Positions 1-9,612 of a stretch of DNA of 64,000 bases are shown here, piece after piece. A program made the position numbers and the translations under genes. The notes beneath the pieces were generated by a model. The model saw nothing but the letters and a program-made list of their open reading frames with translations. It was not told the DNA's origin and ran no database searches. Within the stretch, counting starts at the first letter, position 1; each line of letters begins with the position of its first letter. Source of the stretch: Pontixanthobacter aestiaquae. Its GTDB lineage: Bacteria > Pseudomonadota > Alphaproteobacteria > Sphingomonadales > Sphingomonadaceae. The stretch covers positions 310,001 to 374,000 of the forward strand of contig NZ_WTYZ01000001.1 in the NCBI RefSeq assembly GCF_009827455.1, written 5' to 3'.

Positions 1-48
1 GGCACGCAGGGCGAAGAATCGCTTCCCAAAATGGACGGCAAAAGCTAA
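1..48 (+). CDS. 3' end of an upstream gene (partial)
   Basis: Frame 1 is open from the first base and ends at a TAA at 46-48, giving the tail GTQGEESLPKMDGKS. Only 15 codons are visible, so no family can be assigned. It lies on the same strand as gpmA, 47 bases ahead of it, and could be the previous gene of the same run. It could also be a chance open stretch. Confidence 0.35.
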   Translation, partial: GTQGEESLPKMDGKS

Positions 49-95
49 CACCAACTGCTCCCAAACGCACTTTTATCCGCTCAGGAGCAACTTCC

Positions 96-782
96 TTGCC
101 TACACTCATTCTTGTACGACACGGCCAAAGCCAGTGGAATCTCGAAAACCGTTTCACCGGATGGTGGGATGTCGGCCTGACCGACAAAGGCGTGGCCGAA
201 GCGAAAGCAGCTGGGCGGTTGATGGCTGAGAAAAATGTCCTGCCGACCACATGCTTCACTTCGTTCCAGACCCGCGCGATTAAGACGCTCAATCTCGCTC
301 TTGAGGAAATGAACCGCCTATGGTTGCCCGTGACCAAAGACTGGCGGCTGAATGAGCGTCACTATGGCGGGTTGACTGGCCTCAACAAGCAGGAAACGCG
401 CGCCAAACATGGCGACGAGCAGGTGCATATCTGGCGCCGGAGCTTTGACGTGCCGCCCCCGCCGATGGAAAGCGGCGGCGAATATGATCTCAGCGCCGAC
501 CCGCGCTATGCCGGGATCGATATTCCCAATACCGAGAGTCTGAAGCTGACTATCGAGCGCGTGCTGCCCTATTGGGAAAGCGATATTCTGCCGGTGCTGG
601 CGAGCGGTGAGACAGTGATCATTTCGGCGCATGGCAATTCGCTGCGCGCTTTGGTCAAACATCTTTCAGGCATTTCCGACGATGACATCACCGGACTCGA
701 AATTCCAACCGGTGCGCCGATCATTTACGAATTTGACGACACTATGCAGCCGGGCGAGCGGCGCTATCTGAAGGATATGTAA
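96..782 (+). CDS. gpmA: 2,3-bisphosphoglycerate-dependent phosphoglycerate mutase
   Basis: This cytosolic enzyme interconverts 3- and 2-phosphoglycerate in glycolysis and gluconeogenesis. The 228-residue protein opens with the RHG motif carrying the phospho-accepting His9. It also has Glu87 in NERHYGG and a second catalytic His179 in SAHGNS, all typical of the cofactor-dependent family, and it is close to the usual 230-250 residues. The start is a TTG preceded by CAGGAG at 82-87; no ATG fits the conserved N-terminus. purE follows after five bases, so gpmA probably heads the housekeeping operon. The family is clear. Confidence 0.95.
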   Translation: MPTLILVRHGQSQWNLENRFTGWWDVGLTDKGVAEAKAAGRLMAEKNVLPTTCFTSFQTRAIKTLNLALEEMNRLWLPVTKDWRLNERHYGGLTGLNKQETRAKHGDEQVHIWRRSFDVPPPPMESGGEYDLSADPRYAGIDIPNTESLKLTIERVLPYWESDILPVLASGETVIISAHGNSLRALVKHLSGISDDDITGLEIPTGAPIIYEFDDTMQPGERRYLKDM

Positions 783-787
783 GCGGT

Positions 788-1270
788 ATGGGGGCAAAAG
801 TTGCTATCGTAATGGGTAGCCAGTCCGACTGGCCGACCATGCAATGCGCATCGGGCGTGTTGGAAGAATTGGGCGTCGAAGTGGATGTCCGGATCGTATC
901 CGCGCACCGCACGCCTGACCGGATGAATGCCTTTGCGAAAGGCGCGGCTGATGAAGGCATTACGGTTATTATCGCGGGTGCCGGCGGTGCAGCGCATTTG
1001 CCCGGCATGATCGCTGCGATGACGCATTTACCGGTGCTCGGTGTGCCCGTTCAGTCGAAAGCACTGTCCGGCATGGATAGCCTGCTGTCGATCGTGCAAA
1101 TGCCGGCAGGTGTGCCGACCGGAACGCTCGCCATCGGTGAGGCTGGTGCAACCAATGCAGGATTGCTTGCCGCTTCAATCTTGGCCACGAATGACGAGGC
1201 TTTAACCGATCGCCTCAAGGCATGGCGCGCGGCACGGAGCGAGGCGGTAGCGGAGCGGCCGGTCGACTGA
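788..1270 (+). CDS. purE: 5-(carboxyamino)imidazole ribonucleotide mutase
   Basis: PurE class I moves the carboxylate of N5-CAIR to give CAIR in purine synthesis. The 160-residue protein shows the family signatures: GSQSDW near the N-terminus for phosphate binding, His40 in SAHRTP as the catalytic histidine, and [11 protein letters not shown]. The stop codon TGA overlaps the ATG of purK (ATGATG junction at 1268-1272). The two enzymes of the N5-CAIR route are therefore probably made in coupled fashion. Confidence 0.96.
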   Translation: MGAKVAIVMGSQSDWPTMQCASGVLEELGVEVDVRIVSAHRTPDRMNAFAKGAADEGITVIIAGAGGAAHLPGMIAAMTHLPVLGVPVQSKALSGMDSLLSIVQMPAGVPTGTLAIGEAGATNAGLLAASILATNDEALTDRLKAWRAARSEAVAERPVD

Positions 1271-2331
1271 TGATCAAGCCTGGAGGGACAATCGGGATTT
1301 TGGGCGGCGGCCAGCTTGGCCGGATGATGGCGATGTCTGCCGCGCAGCTCGGCTATCATTGCATCACCTATTCGCCCGAGCGGGACAGCGTTGCTGCCGA
1401 AGTGTGCAGCGATTTCTTCTGCAACAAATGGGATGACCGTGCCGCGCTCGCCGCGTTTGCCCAGAAATGCGATGTGATCACTTGGGAATTCGAGAATGTT
1501 CCGGTCGCGCCGCTTCAGCCCATAAAAGACCAGATATTCCCACACCCGCGCGCGCTTGAAACGGCGCAGGACAGGCTGGCCGAGAAACGCTTTGTCGAGA
1601 AACTTGGCGGCACACCCGCAGCCTTTGCCACTATCGACTCTCATGCCGATTTAATCACCGCAGTCGACCGGATCGGCGCACCGGGTATCCTCAAGACGCG
1701 GCGCGACGGATATGATGGCAAAGGCCAGTGGCGAGTTGATTCCAGCCGCGATGCCGAGGGGCTGCGCCTGCCCGATACCGCGACAATCTACGAAGGCTTC
1801 GTCGAATTCTTCGCCGAGTTCTCCGTCATCTTGGTACGCGGACAAGACGGCGAAGTGCGGTTTTGGGATAGTGCGGAGAATCTCCATGAGGATGGCGTTC
1901 TTGCGGCCTCAACCCTGCCCGCCAGCACCCGCATCCAGGAGCAGGTCGAGCCAGCCCGCAAACTCGCCGCATCCGTTGCGCAGGCGCTCAATTACGTTGG
2001 AGTACTGACCTGCGAGTTCTTCGCTACGCACGAAGGCCCGATCTTCAACGAGATGGCACCGCGCGTGCATAATTCGGGCCATTGGAGCATCGAAGGTGCA
2101 GCAACGAGCCAATTCGAAAATCACATCCGCGCAATTTGCGGCCTGCCGCTTGGCGACACAGCTACCATTGCGCCACATGTTGCGATGCGCAACATCATCG
2201 GCAAAGAAGCAAAGACGGCGCAGGACATGCTCGCCGAGCCGAACATGCACCTGCATCTTTATGGCAAGAGGCATGCCCGCGATGGCCGCAAGATGGGCCA
2301 TGCGACGAAGCTCGTTTGGGATGCCGAGTGA
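1270..2331 (+). CDS. purK: 5-(carboxyamino)imidazole ribonucleotide synthase
   Basis: PurK is an ATP-grasp ligase that makes N5-CAIR from AIR, bicarbonate and ATP, the substrate of PurE. The protein (353 residues from this start) begins [20 protein letters not shown], the canonical Rossmann-like opening. It contains the ATP-grasp core with KTRRDGYDGKGQW and the metal-binding end NEMAPRVHNSGHW. An upstream in-frame ATG at 1222 would add 16 atypical residues inside purE. The ATG at 1270 overlaps the purE stop and matches the family start, so it is preferred. Confidence 0.95.
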   Translation: MIKPGGTIGILGGGQLGRMMAMSAAQLGYHCITYSPERDSVAAEVCSDFFCNKWDDRAALAAFAQKCDVITWEFENVPVAPLQPIKDQIFPHPRALETAQDRLAEKRFVEKLGGTPAAFATIDSHADLITAVDRIGAPGILKTRRDGYDGKGQWRVDSSRDAEGLRLPDTATIYEGFVEFFAEFSVILVRGQDGEVRFWDSAENLHEDGVLAASTLPASTRIQEQVEPARKLAASVAQALNYVGVLTCEFFATHEGPIFNEMAPRVHNSGHWSIEGAATSQFENHIRAICGLPLGDTATIAPHVAMRNIIGKEAKTAQDMLAEPNMHLHLYGKRHARDGRKMGHATKLVWDAE

Positions 2332-2822
2332 GCACGCAACGTAGTCCGTTTATGATCTATGCACGCGCCAGCAATGGCGTGATCGGTAAAGATGGCACCA
2401 TGCCTTGGCATATTCCCGCTGACCTCAAGCGGTTCAAAAGACTGACCATGGGTCACGCGATGATTATGGGCCGCAAGACATTCGAGAGCTTTCCGTCGCC
2501 TTTGCCCGGACGCCGCCATATCGTTCTTACTCGCGACACAGAATGGAAGGCAGAAGGTGCCGAGCCAGCGCATTCGCAGGCCGAAGCCAGAATGCTCGCA
2601 GGCAGCGAACCTGTCGCCATTGTCGGCGGCGCAGAGATTTACCGCCTGTTCGCTAAGGATGCCGAGCGAATTGAAATGACCCAAATCCATGTCGAATATG
2701 CAGGCGATACCGTTATGGATGCACCTGAGGCGCCGTGGTTCGCAGCCGAACGCGAGGATCATCCGGCTCAGAATGGCTGTCCCGCATTCTCGTTTCTGAC
2801 TTTTCTGCGAGAACCCGCATGA
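2328..2822 (+). CDS. folA: dihydrofolate reductase
   Basis: FolA reduces dihydrofolate with NADPH, sustaining thymidylate and purine synthesis. The 164-residue protein shows NGVIGKDGTMPWHIPADL with the active-site Trp27 and Asp32, then GRKTFESF and IVGGAEIY for NADPH binding. The GTG at 2328 overlaps the purK stop (GTGA) and gives the usual length. The ATG at 2352 is a possible alternative. It sits among one-carbon and purine genes in one run. Confidence 0.94.
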   Translation: MSTQRSPFMIYARASNGVIGKDGTMPWHIPADLKRFKRLTMGHAMIMGRKTFESFPSPLPGRRHIVLTRDTEWKAEGAEPAHSQAEARMLAGSEPVAIVGGAEIYRLFAKDAERIEMTQIHVEYAGDTVMDAPEAPWFAAEREDHPAQNGCPAFSFLTFLREPA

Positions 2823-4030
2823 GGAAGATCCTGCTCATAATCTTAATGTTGACCGTCATCGCGGCGATCGCATTTTTCGCATTTGCCCCGCGCTATTTCG
2901 ACAGCACCAACAACATACTGGATGGCAAGCTGCTGGAGCCAGTGAGCGAGGAGGCAACAGCACTCCACAAAACGCTGACTATTGTCGATCTGCATTCAGA
3001 TAGCCTGCTGTGGCAGCGCGATGTGCTGGGCGACAACAACTATGGCCACATGGACCTGCCGCGCTTGCAGCAGGGCAATGTTGCTCTGCAAGTGTTCTCC
3101 AGCGTCACCAAGACGCCGACCGGCCAGAATTACGATAACAACAACTCTGATGGCGACAATGTGACGCTGCTCGTGATCGGGCAATTGCAGCCTGTCCGCA
3201 CTTGGACATCTCTGCTCGAGCGGTCGCTTTGGCATGCCACAAAGCGCGACCGGACTGTGGAAGAATCGGGCGGTGTGTTTGCAGCGGTGAACAACGGCAC
3301 TGATGTGACATCGCTATTAGCGGACCGCAGCGCGGGGTCCACTGATCGCACAGGCGCATTGCTCAGCATTGAGGGCCTCCATAATCTTGAGGGCAAAACC
3401 GAAAGCCTCGACGTTCTCTACGATGCGGGTTTCCGGATGGCGGGCCTCACACACTTCTTTGACAATGAGCTCGCAGGCTCGATGCATGGCGAAGAAAAAG
3501 GCGGGCTGACACCGTTCGGGCGCGACATTGTTCGGCGGATGGAAGAGAAGGGCATGATCGTCGACATCGCGCATCTCAGCAAGAAAGCCACCGCCGAAGT
3601 CCTGGCAATGGCGACGCGCCCACTGGTATCCAGCCATGGCGGGGTGCAGGCGACCTGCGATGTGAACCGCAATCTGACCGATGATGAAATTGCCGGCTTG
3701 GCCAAAACCGGCGGGGTGATCGGCGTCGGCTATTGGGAAGGCGCGATATGCGACACCTCACCCAAGGCGATCGTTGCCGCCATGAAGCATATTCGCGATC
3801 TGGTCGGCATCGAGCATGTCGCGCTGGGCAGCGACTATGATGGAACGATCACCGCGCGGTTCGACACATCCGGGTTGGTCCACATAACCAACGCGCTGCT
3901 GGAAGAGGGTTTCACCGAGGAAGAAATCCGCGCGATCATGGGCGAGAATGCCATCCGCGTGATAAGCGAAGGTCTGAAGCCAGCTTCGGAACTCGCCAAC
4001 GCGCAATCTATAGAGGATATTGCTGAATAA
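2819..4030 (+). CDS. membrane-anchored M19-family dipeptidase
   Basis: This is a member of peptidase family M19 (renal dipeptidase-like), zinc enzymes that cleave dipeptides including D-amino-acid substrates. The 403-residue protein starts with an uncleaved-looking membrane segment at about residues 3-23. Visible metal-site motifs are DLHSD, SIEGLHN, DIAHLS and SSHGG, with GSDYDG near the end. The catalytic domain should face the periplasm. The start at 2819 overlaps the folA stop (ATGA), and the end overlaps ribF by one base. The true substrate is unknown. Confidence 0.9.
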   Translation: MRKILLIILMLTVIAAIAFFAFAPRYFDSTNNILDGKLLEPVSEEATALHKTLTIVDLHSDSLLWQRDVLGDNNYGHMDLPRLQQGNVALQVFSSVTKTPTGQNYDNNNSDGDNVTLLVIGQLQPVRTWTSLLERSLWHATKRDRTVEESGGVFAAVNNGTDVTSLLADRSAGSTDRTGALLSIEGLHNLEGKTESLDVLYDAGFRMAGLTHFFDNELAGSMHGEEKGGLTPFGRDIVRRMEEKGMIVDIAHLSKKATAEVLAMATRPLVSSHGGVQATCDVNRNLTDDEIAGLAKTGGVIGVGYWEGAICDTSPKAIVAAMKHIRDLVGIEHVALGSDYDGTITARFDTSGLVHITNALLEEGFTEEEIRAIMGENAIRVISEGLKPASELANAQSIEDIAE

Positions 4031-4956
4031 TGCGCTGGCTTGACCACCGCGAAACAGTGCCAGACAGCTTGCGCGGCGCAATTGTCGCGCTGGGCAATTT
4101 TGATGGCTTCCATAAGGGGCATCAAGCCGTTGCGGGCGAAGCCATCAAGTGGGCGCGTGATGAAGGTCGGCCATCGATTGTCGCTACGTTCGATCCGCAT
4201 CCGGTGCGATTCTTTAAACCCGAGGCGGAGCCGTTCCGCCTGACCACGCTGGAGCAACGTCAGGAGCTCTATCTGGAAGCGGGCGCCACCGCGATGTTGG
4301 TGCTCCATTTCGATGGCGTATTGGCATCAACCACTGCCGAGGATTTTGTCGGCGATCTGCTGGCGAAACATCTTGGCGTGGCTGGCGTTGTGACCGGCGA
4401 AGATTTCACCTTTGGCAAAGGCCGCGGCGGCAATGCCCAAGTGTTGACGAAGGTGGGTGCGCAGCATGACATTCGCACCCGCACCATCGGTCCCGTAGGC
4501 GACTCGACCGAAGTGATCTCCTCCAGCCGCATTCGCACGGCATTGCGCGACGGCGACCCGCAGGAAGCCGCACGCTTGCTGACCCGCCCCTTTGCGATCC
4601 GGGGAATTGTCGAGCACGGCGATAAGCGCGGGCGTGAGATCGGCTATCCGACTGCGAACCTTTCCGTCGAGAGCTATCTGCGGCCTAAATTCGGGATATA
4701 TGCCGTCACCGGCCGTGTATTGGCCACGGGTCAAGAACTGAAAGGTGCGGCGAATATCGGCATCCGCCCGCAATTCGAGCCTCCCAAAGAGCTGCTCGAG
4801 CCCTATTTCTTTGATTTCTCCGGCGATCTTTACGGACAGGAAATTGAAGTCAGCTTTCACCATTTCCTGCGGCCAGAGGCCAAATTCGACTCGCTTGACG
4901 ATTTGATGGAACAGATGCAGCGGGACTGCGACAAAGCCCGGGAATTACTCACATGA
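4030..4956 (+). CDS. ribF: bifunctional riboflavin kinase / FAD synthetase
   Basis: RibF phosphorylates riboflavin to FMN and adenylates FMN to FAD. The 308-residue protein has an N-terminal nucleotidyltransferase domain with LGNFDGFHKGH and a SSSRIR motif. The C-terminal flavokinase domain carries RGREIGYPTAN and FGIYAV. The length fits the bifunctional bacterial form. It begins inside the dipeptidase stop (TAATG) and ends by overlapping the next gene by four bases. Alphaproteobacteria commonly have ribF just ahead of ileS-lspA; here one gene intervenes. Confidence 0.96.
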   Translation: MRWLDHRETVPDSLRGAIVALGNFDGFHKGHQAVAGEAIKWARDEGRPSIVATFDPHPVRFFKPEAEPFRLTTLEQRQELYLEAGATAMLVLHFDGVLASTTAEDFVGDLLAKHLGVAGVVTGEDFTFGKGRGGNAQVLTKVGAQHDIRTRTIGPVGDSTEVISSSRIRTALRDGDPQEAARLLTRPFAIRGIVEHGDKRGREIGYPTANLSVESYLRPKFGIYAVTGRVLATGQELKGAANIGIRPQFEPPKELLEPYFFDFSGDLYGQEIEVSFHHFLRPEAKFDSLDDLMEQMQRDCDKARELLT

Positions 4957-6005
4957 AAATCTGGCTAACACGATTGGGGTTCGTCGCTGCGCTCGCATTC
5001 GTTGTGCTGACCGTGGTCAATGCCAGCTGGCTCGCAGACGCTCCGCGCGGCAAGGCGAAACTGATTGCCCATCGCGGGGTCGCACAGCATTTTGACCGTG
5101 CGGGAGTCGAGCGCGACACCTGCACTGCCGAACTGATCGAAGAACCCGTGCATGACTATCTCGAAAACACCGGCCGGGGGGCGCAGCGCGCGACGGAGAT
5201 CGGCGCGGCGATGATAGAGGTCGATATTGCACCAACATCCGATGGCAAGCTGATCGCTTTCCACGACTGGACGCTTGATTGCCGCACCGACGGCACTGGC
5301 CCGGTGCGAGAGGCTTCGCTGGAAGAGATCATGCAGCTTGACGCGGGCTATGGCTACACCGCGGATGGCGGTAAAACTTTCCCGCTCCGCGGCACTGCTG
5401 TGAAAGGGATCCAGCCTCTATCGACATGGATTCTTTATGTCCGCGAATCGAAGCAGATCATGTTCAATTTCAAATCGGCCGATCCCAAAGAAGCCGATAT
5501 GCTCGCCGCGGTTCTGAAAGAGACGAACCGCGATCCGGTGAGGCTGAAATATGCATTTTATGGCGATCCCAAGCCGGTCGCGCGGATCAAGAAGCTCTAC
5601 CCTGATGTCTGGGCATGGAGCCCCGCGGCGGCGAAGCAGTGCACCACCGACTATTTGCTTTATGGCTGGACCAGCATCATTCCCGAAAGCTGCAATGATG
5701 GCACGCTGATTATTCCGCTTAACCGCCAATGGATGTTCTGGGGCTGGCCCAACCGCCTTGCCAGCCGGATGGAGGAAGTTGGCGCAAGAATTATCGTAAC
5801 TGGCCCGCACAATTTGGATGAACCCAATACCGGCCTGTCGCTGCCCGAACAGCTCGGCGATGTGCCGCGCAGCTTCAACGGCTATGTCTGGGTCGATGAT
5901 ATCTGGACGGTCGGTCCGGCGCTCTATCCCGACCGGGACAATCGCAATGATGCGCAGCGCGAAGCCGCCTATGCCGGCCTCGAAGCGCGGCGCGAACGGC
6001 AGTAA
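4953..6005 (+). CDS. glycerophosphodiester phosphodiesterase family protein
   Basis: The 350-residue protein belongs to the GDPD family, which hydrolyses glycerophosphodiesters to glycerol-3-phosphate and an alcohol. It has an N-terminal membrane segment (about residues 5-24) and the motif series AHRG, ENT, EVDIAPTSDG and FHDWTLD followed by RTDGTG. These are the catalytic His pair and metal-binding acids of the family. It should act outside the inner membrane. It is inserted between ribF and ileS, overlapping ribF by an ATGA junction. Confidence 0.88.
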   Translation: MKIWLTRLGFVAALAFVVLTVVNASWLADAPRGKAKLIAHRGVAQHFDRAGVERDTCTAELIEEPVHDYLENTGRGAQRATEIGAAMIEVDIAPTSDGKLIAFHDWTLDCRTDGTGPVREASLEEIMQLDAGYGYTADGGKTFPLRGTAVKGIQPLSTWILYVRESKQIMFNFKSADPKEADMLAAVLKETNRDPVRLKYAFYGDPKPVARIKKLYPDVWAWSPAAAKQCTTDYLLYGWTSIIPESCNDGTLIIPLNRQWMFWGWPNRLASRMEEVGARIIVTGPHNLDEPNTGLSLPEQLGDVPRSFNGYVWVDDIWTVGPALYPDRDNRNDAQREAAYAGLEARRERQ

Positions 6006-6079
6006 AACGCCCTGCAATCACAGATGCAGATGCAAACCCGCTTCCCCCGCGCGGCGGTTTCCTTTAACGGCGCTCCATC

Positions 6080-9070
6080 ATGACTGAAGCCAAGAGCCCT
6101 GAGCGCGATTATAGACCAACGGTTTTCCTGCCGAAAACCGACTTCCCGATGAAAGCCGGCCTTCCGCAGAAGGAACCGGGCATTCAAGCGCGTTGGGAAG
6201 AGATTGGCCTGTATGAAAAGCTGCGTGAGGCGCGTGCGGGACGCGAGAAGTTCATTCTGCATGACGGTCCGCCCTATGCCAATGGCGATATGCATATCGG
6301 CCATGCGCTCAACCACGTCCTGAAAGACACAGTGGTGCGCACGCAAAGCCTGCTCGGCAAAGACGCGCCCTATGTGCCCGGCTGGGATTGCCACGGCCTG
6401 CCGATCGAGTGGAAGATCGAGGAGCTCTACCGCAAGAAGAAGAAGAACAAGAACGAGGTCGAACCCAAGGAATTCCGCGCCGAATGCCGCGAATACGCCC
6501 AGAAATGGGTCGATGTTCAGCGCGAGCAGCTTAAGCGGCTCGGCATCAATGGACGCTGGGACAAGCCCTATCTGACCATGCGCCCCGAAGCCGAAGGCGC
6601 GATTGTCAAAGAACTGCACAAATTTGCCGAAACCGGCCAACTCTATCGCGGCGCAAAGCCGGTGATGTGGTCGCCCGTTGAAGAGACCGCTTTGGCCGAT
6701 GCCGAGGTTGAGTACCAAGACCTAACCGACAGCCCACAGATTGATGTGGCGTTCGAGATTGTTGAGTCGCCGATTGAGGAACTGGTCGGTGCGCATGCGG
6801 TTATCTGGACCACAACGCCTTGGACGATACCGGTGAACCAGGCGCTCGCCTATGGGCCGGATGTTGAGTATGTTCTGCTGGATCTGACGGGTTGGAATTC
6901 GCCCGCAGAACATAACGAAAAACCTCTACAGAATCTGCAGAAACTTTTGGATCGAAGCACTGCCAAGAAGCTGCGCTTCGTAGTTGCCAAATCGCTGGTC
7001 GATGCATTCGCTGAACGACTTGGTGGACCAGAAACTGAAGCGCGACTCGTTGAAGCTCGCGCATTTCAAGGCTCCGGCCTAGCCGGAACCATCGCCCGCC
7101 ACCCGATGCACAAGCTTGGTGGGTTCTACGCCAAGCCGCGCCCGATGCTTGCGGGCGACTTCGTCACCACCGATAGCGGTACCGGCATCGTCCATATGGC
7201 GCCCGATCATGGCGAGGACGATTTCGACCTGTGCAAAGCCAACGGCATCGATCCTGTCTTCGCGGTTATGGGCGACGGGCGCTATCGCGATGACTTGCTG
7301 TGGCTCGGCGCGGATGATCTCGACAATGACGGCAAACCCCGCCGCCGCAGTGTGATCAACAAGCCGTTCAATTCGCCCGAAGGCCCGATCTGTTCCGATC
7401 TGCGCGCAGCGGGTGCGCTGCTTTCGGCCAGTGCCAACTACGCGCACAGTTACCCGCATTCATGGCGCTCCAAAGCCAAGGTCGTGTATCGCTGCACCCC
7501 GCAATGGTTCATCGCGATTGATGAAGACCTCGAGCATATCTCGCCCAAGACTCCGCAAGAAAAGGGCTGGGAAGGCGAAGGCGGCGCAATCGATCCATCC
7601 GACGAAACCATCTGCGCCGCGCCGACCTTGCGCGAACGCGCGATGGAAGAAATCGAGGCAACGCGCTTCATTCCCGAAAAAGGCCGCAACCGCTTGCGCT
7701 CGATGGTCGAGGGTCGTCCAGACTGGCTGATCAGCCGGCAACGTGCTTGGGGCGTTCCGCTGGCGCTGTTCGTTCACCGCGAGTCGGGCGAATTGCTGGT
7801 CGATCCGGAAGTAAACCTCCGTATCCAGCAAGCTATCGCGGCGGAAACCGTCGATGCGTGGGAGGAAAGCCGCGCGGCTGAGTTCCTCGGCCCGGAGCGC
7901 AATCCTGACGATTACGAGATGGTCACCGACATTCTCGACGTGTGGTTCGACAGCGGCTCCACACACGCCTTCGTGCTTGAATCGGATGAATGGCCCGAGC
8001 TGCAATCGCCCGCCGATCTCTATCTGGAAGGCAGCGACCAGCATCGCGGCTGGTTCCAATCGAGCCTGCTCGAAAGCTGCGGTACCAGAGGCCGCGCGCC
8101 GTACAAGGCAGTGCTAACCCACGGCTTCACTATGGATGCCAAAGGCTTCAAACAGTCCAAATCACTGGGCAACACCACCGACCCGAACAAGGTGATGGAG
8201 CAATATGGTGCGGATATCATCCGGCTATGGGCGCTGAGCGTCGACTTCACCGAGGATCACCGAATCGGCGATGAAATCCTCAAAGGTGTGGGCGATACCT
8301 ATCGCAAGCTGCGCAATACTTTCCGCTATCTTCTGGGCGCGCTTGCCGACTTCGATCAGGCTGAACGCGTTGATGTTGCCGATATGCCCGAACTTGAGCG
8401 CTATATGCTCAGCCTGCTCGGCGAATTGGATGGCAGACTGAAGCAGGCGGTGAATGATTTCGATTTCAACGCTTACACCCGCGCGCTGACCGATTTCTCG
8501 AACGAAGACCTCTCGGCATTCTTCTTCGATATCCGCAAGGACCGGCTCTATTGCGATGCCCCGGAAGGGTTGGAGCGCCGCGCCTACCGGACTGTGCTCG
8601 ACACGCTGTTTCAGGCGTTAATCCGCTACTCTGCGCCAGTGCTGGTCTATACCGCTGAGGAAGTGTGGCAGACCCGCTATCCCGACAGCGATTCGGTGCA
8701 TCTGCTCGAATGGCCGGAAATTCCCGCCGCAGATGCAAATGCAGAGCGCTGGAGCAAACTGCGTAAACTCCGCGAAGCAGTGATGGAGGCGATCGAGCCA
8801 CTCCGCCGCGAGAAAACGATTCGTTCAGGCCTCGAGGCCGATGTAACCGTGCCCGAAGGTGCAGTACCAGAAGGCTTCACCGACGCCGATCTGGCCGATC
8901 TGTTCATCACCGCGTCAGTCTCACGCGGCCAAGGGGATGGCGTGACAGTTACGCGCACATCCGATCACAAATGCGGCCGCTGCTGGCGTTTGCTGCCCGA
9001 AGTCACCGAAGACGGTGCGCTTTGCGGGCGCTGCGATTCTGTGGTTGCAGAATGGGATGCGGCACAATGA
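6080..9070 (+). CDS. ileS: isoleucyl-tRNA synthetase
   Basis: IleS charges tRNA-Ile and edits mischarged valine. The 996-residue class I enzyme shows the HIGH motif in YANGDMHIGHALNH, the editing-domain sequence WTTTPWTIPVNQA, and a C-terminal zinc knuckle (CGRCWR...CGRC). The KMSKS loop reads KQSKS (residues 691-695), with Gln replacing the usual Met. It is somewhat longer than the roughly 930-940 residues common in the family, with extra sequence in the editing region around residues 270-330. lspA starts within its stop codon. Confidence 0.96.
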   Translation: MTEAKSPERDYRPTVFLPKTDFPMKAGLPQKEPGIQARWEEIGLYEKLREARAGREKFILHDGPPYANGDMHIGHALNHVLKDTVVRTQSLLGKDAPYVPGWDCHGLPIEWKIEELYRKKKKNKNEVEPKEFRAECREYAQKWVDVQREQLKRLGINGRWDKPYLTMRPEAEGAIVKELHKFAETGQLYRGAKPVMWSPVEETALADAEVEYQDLTDSPQIDVAFEIVESPIEELVGAHAVIWTTTPWTIPVNQALAYGPDVEYVLLDLTGWNSPAEHNEKPLQNLQKLLDRSTAKKLRFVVAKSLVDAFAERLGGPETEARLVEARAFQGSGLAGTIARHPMHKLGGFYAKPRPMLAGDFVTTDSGTGIVHMAPDHGEDDFDLCKANGIDPVFAVMGDGRYRDDLLWLGADDLDNDGKPRRRSVINKPFNSPEGPICSDLRAAGALLSASANYAHSYPHSWRSKAKVVYRCTPQWFIAIDEDLEHISPKTPQEKGWEGEGGAIDPSDETICAAPTLRERAMEEIEATRFIPEKGRNRLRSMVEGRPDWLISRQRAWGVPLALFVHRESGELLVDPEVNLRIQQAIAAETVDAWEESRAAEFLGPERNPDDYEMVTDILDVWFDSGSTHAFVLESDEWPELQSPADLYLEGSDQHRGWFQSSLLESCGTRGRAPYKAVLTHGFTMDAKGFKQSKSLGNTTDPNKVMEQYGADIIRLWALSVDFTEDHRIGDEILKGVGDTYRKLRNTFRYLLGALADFDQAERVDVADMPELERYMLSLLGELDGRLKQAVNDFDFNAYTRALTDFSNEDLSAFFFDIRKDRLYCDAPEGLERRAYRTVLDTLFQALIRYSAPVLVYTAEEVWQTRYPDSDSVHLLEWPEIPAADANAERWSKLRKLREAVMEAIEPLRREKTIRSGLEADVTVPEGAVPEGFTDADLADLFITASVSRGQGDGVTVTRTSDHKCGRCWRLLPEVTEDGALCGRCDSVVAEWDAAQ

Positions 9071-9588
9071 GCATTCTCACCAAACCGCGCCTGATCGGCC
9101 TTGCGATTGCGGCGATAATCTTTGCCGCTGACCAATGGATCAAGGACTATGTGACTGGTCCTTTGGAAATTAATCAACGTGGCGATTTCATGGAAATCCT
9201 GCCTTTTTTTGATCTGCGTTTCACCCAGAATTTCGGCATCTCGCTGGGCCTGTTTGAAGCAACCTCGCCGGAGATGCGCTGGGCGCTTGTCTTGGTAACC
9301 GCCTTGATCGCCTTCGTGGTGTTCATCTGGATGCTGCGCGAGAAGGCGTTCGGTGACATTCTGGGCCTGTCGATGATCCTGGGCGGCGCGCTCGGCAATA
9401 TCGTTGACCGGTATACGCTGGGCTATGTCGTCGACTATGCCGATCTGCATTTCGGCGACTTTCGACCCTTCCTCATTTTCAACGTTGCCGATGCGGCTAT
9501 CACCATCGGCGTTGTAATCATCCTTGCCCGATCCTTTTTCGTCCGCGATAAGGAAGAGGATCACGATATCGAACCGGCCCAGACCTAA
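9067..9588 (+). CDS. lspA: lipoprotein signal peptidase (signal peptidase II)
   Basis: LspA removes the signal peptide of diacylglyceryl-modified prolipoproteins in the inner membrane. The 173-residue protein has four hydrophobic segments and the two catalytic aspartates: Asp114 in GNIVDR and Asp142 in FNVADA. The ATG at 9067 overlaps the ileS stop (ATGA) and gives the standard N-terminus. A longer in-frame ORF from 8971 lies inside ileS and is rejected. The next gene encodes a lipoprotein, a likely client. Confidence 0.96.
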   Translation: MSILTKPRLIGLAIAAIIFAADQWIKDYVTGPLEINQRGDFMEILPFFDLRFTQNFGISLGLFEATSPEMRWALVLVTALIAFVVFIWMLREKAFGDILGLSMILGGALGNIVDRYTLGYVVDYADLHFGDFRPFLIFNVADAAITIGVVIILARSFFVRDKEEDHDIEPAQT

Positions 9589-9597
9589 GGTCGGGCC
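9576..9597 (+). other. intercistronic hairpin over the lspA stop codon
   Basis: GGCCCAGACC, the stop codon TAA, then GGTCGGGCC forms a nine-pair stem with one bulged A and a three-base loop. No T-run follows, so it is not a convincing terminator. It ends three bases before the GGAGAG ribosome site of the next gene. It could stabilise the upstream message or tune coupling. Confidence 0.4.
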
Positions 9598-9612
9598 CGT
9601 GGAGAGAATACT

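Noticed and set aside
2082-2327. Extension of folA upstream of 2,328
   Set aside because: It lies inside purK and adds Arg/His-rich sequence absent from dihydrofolate reductases.
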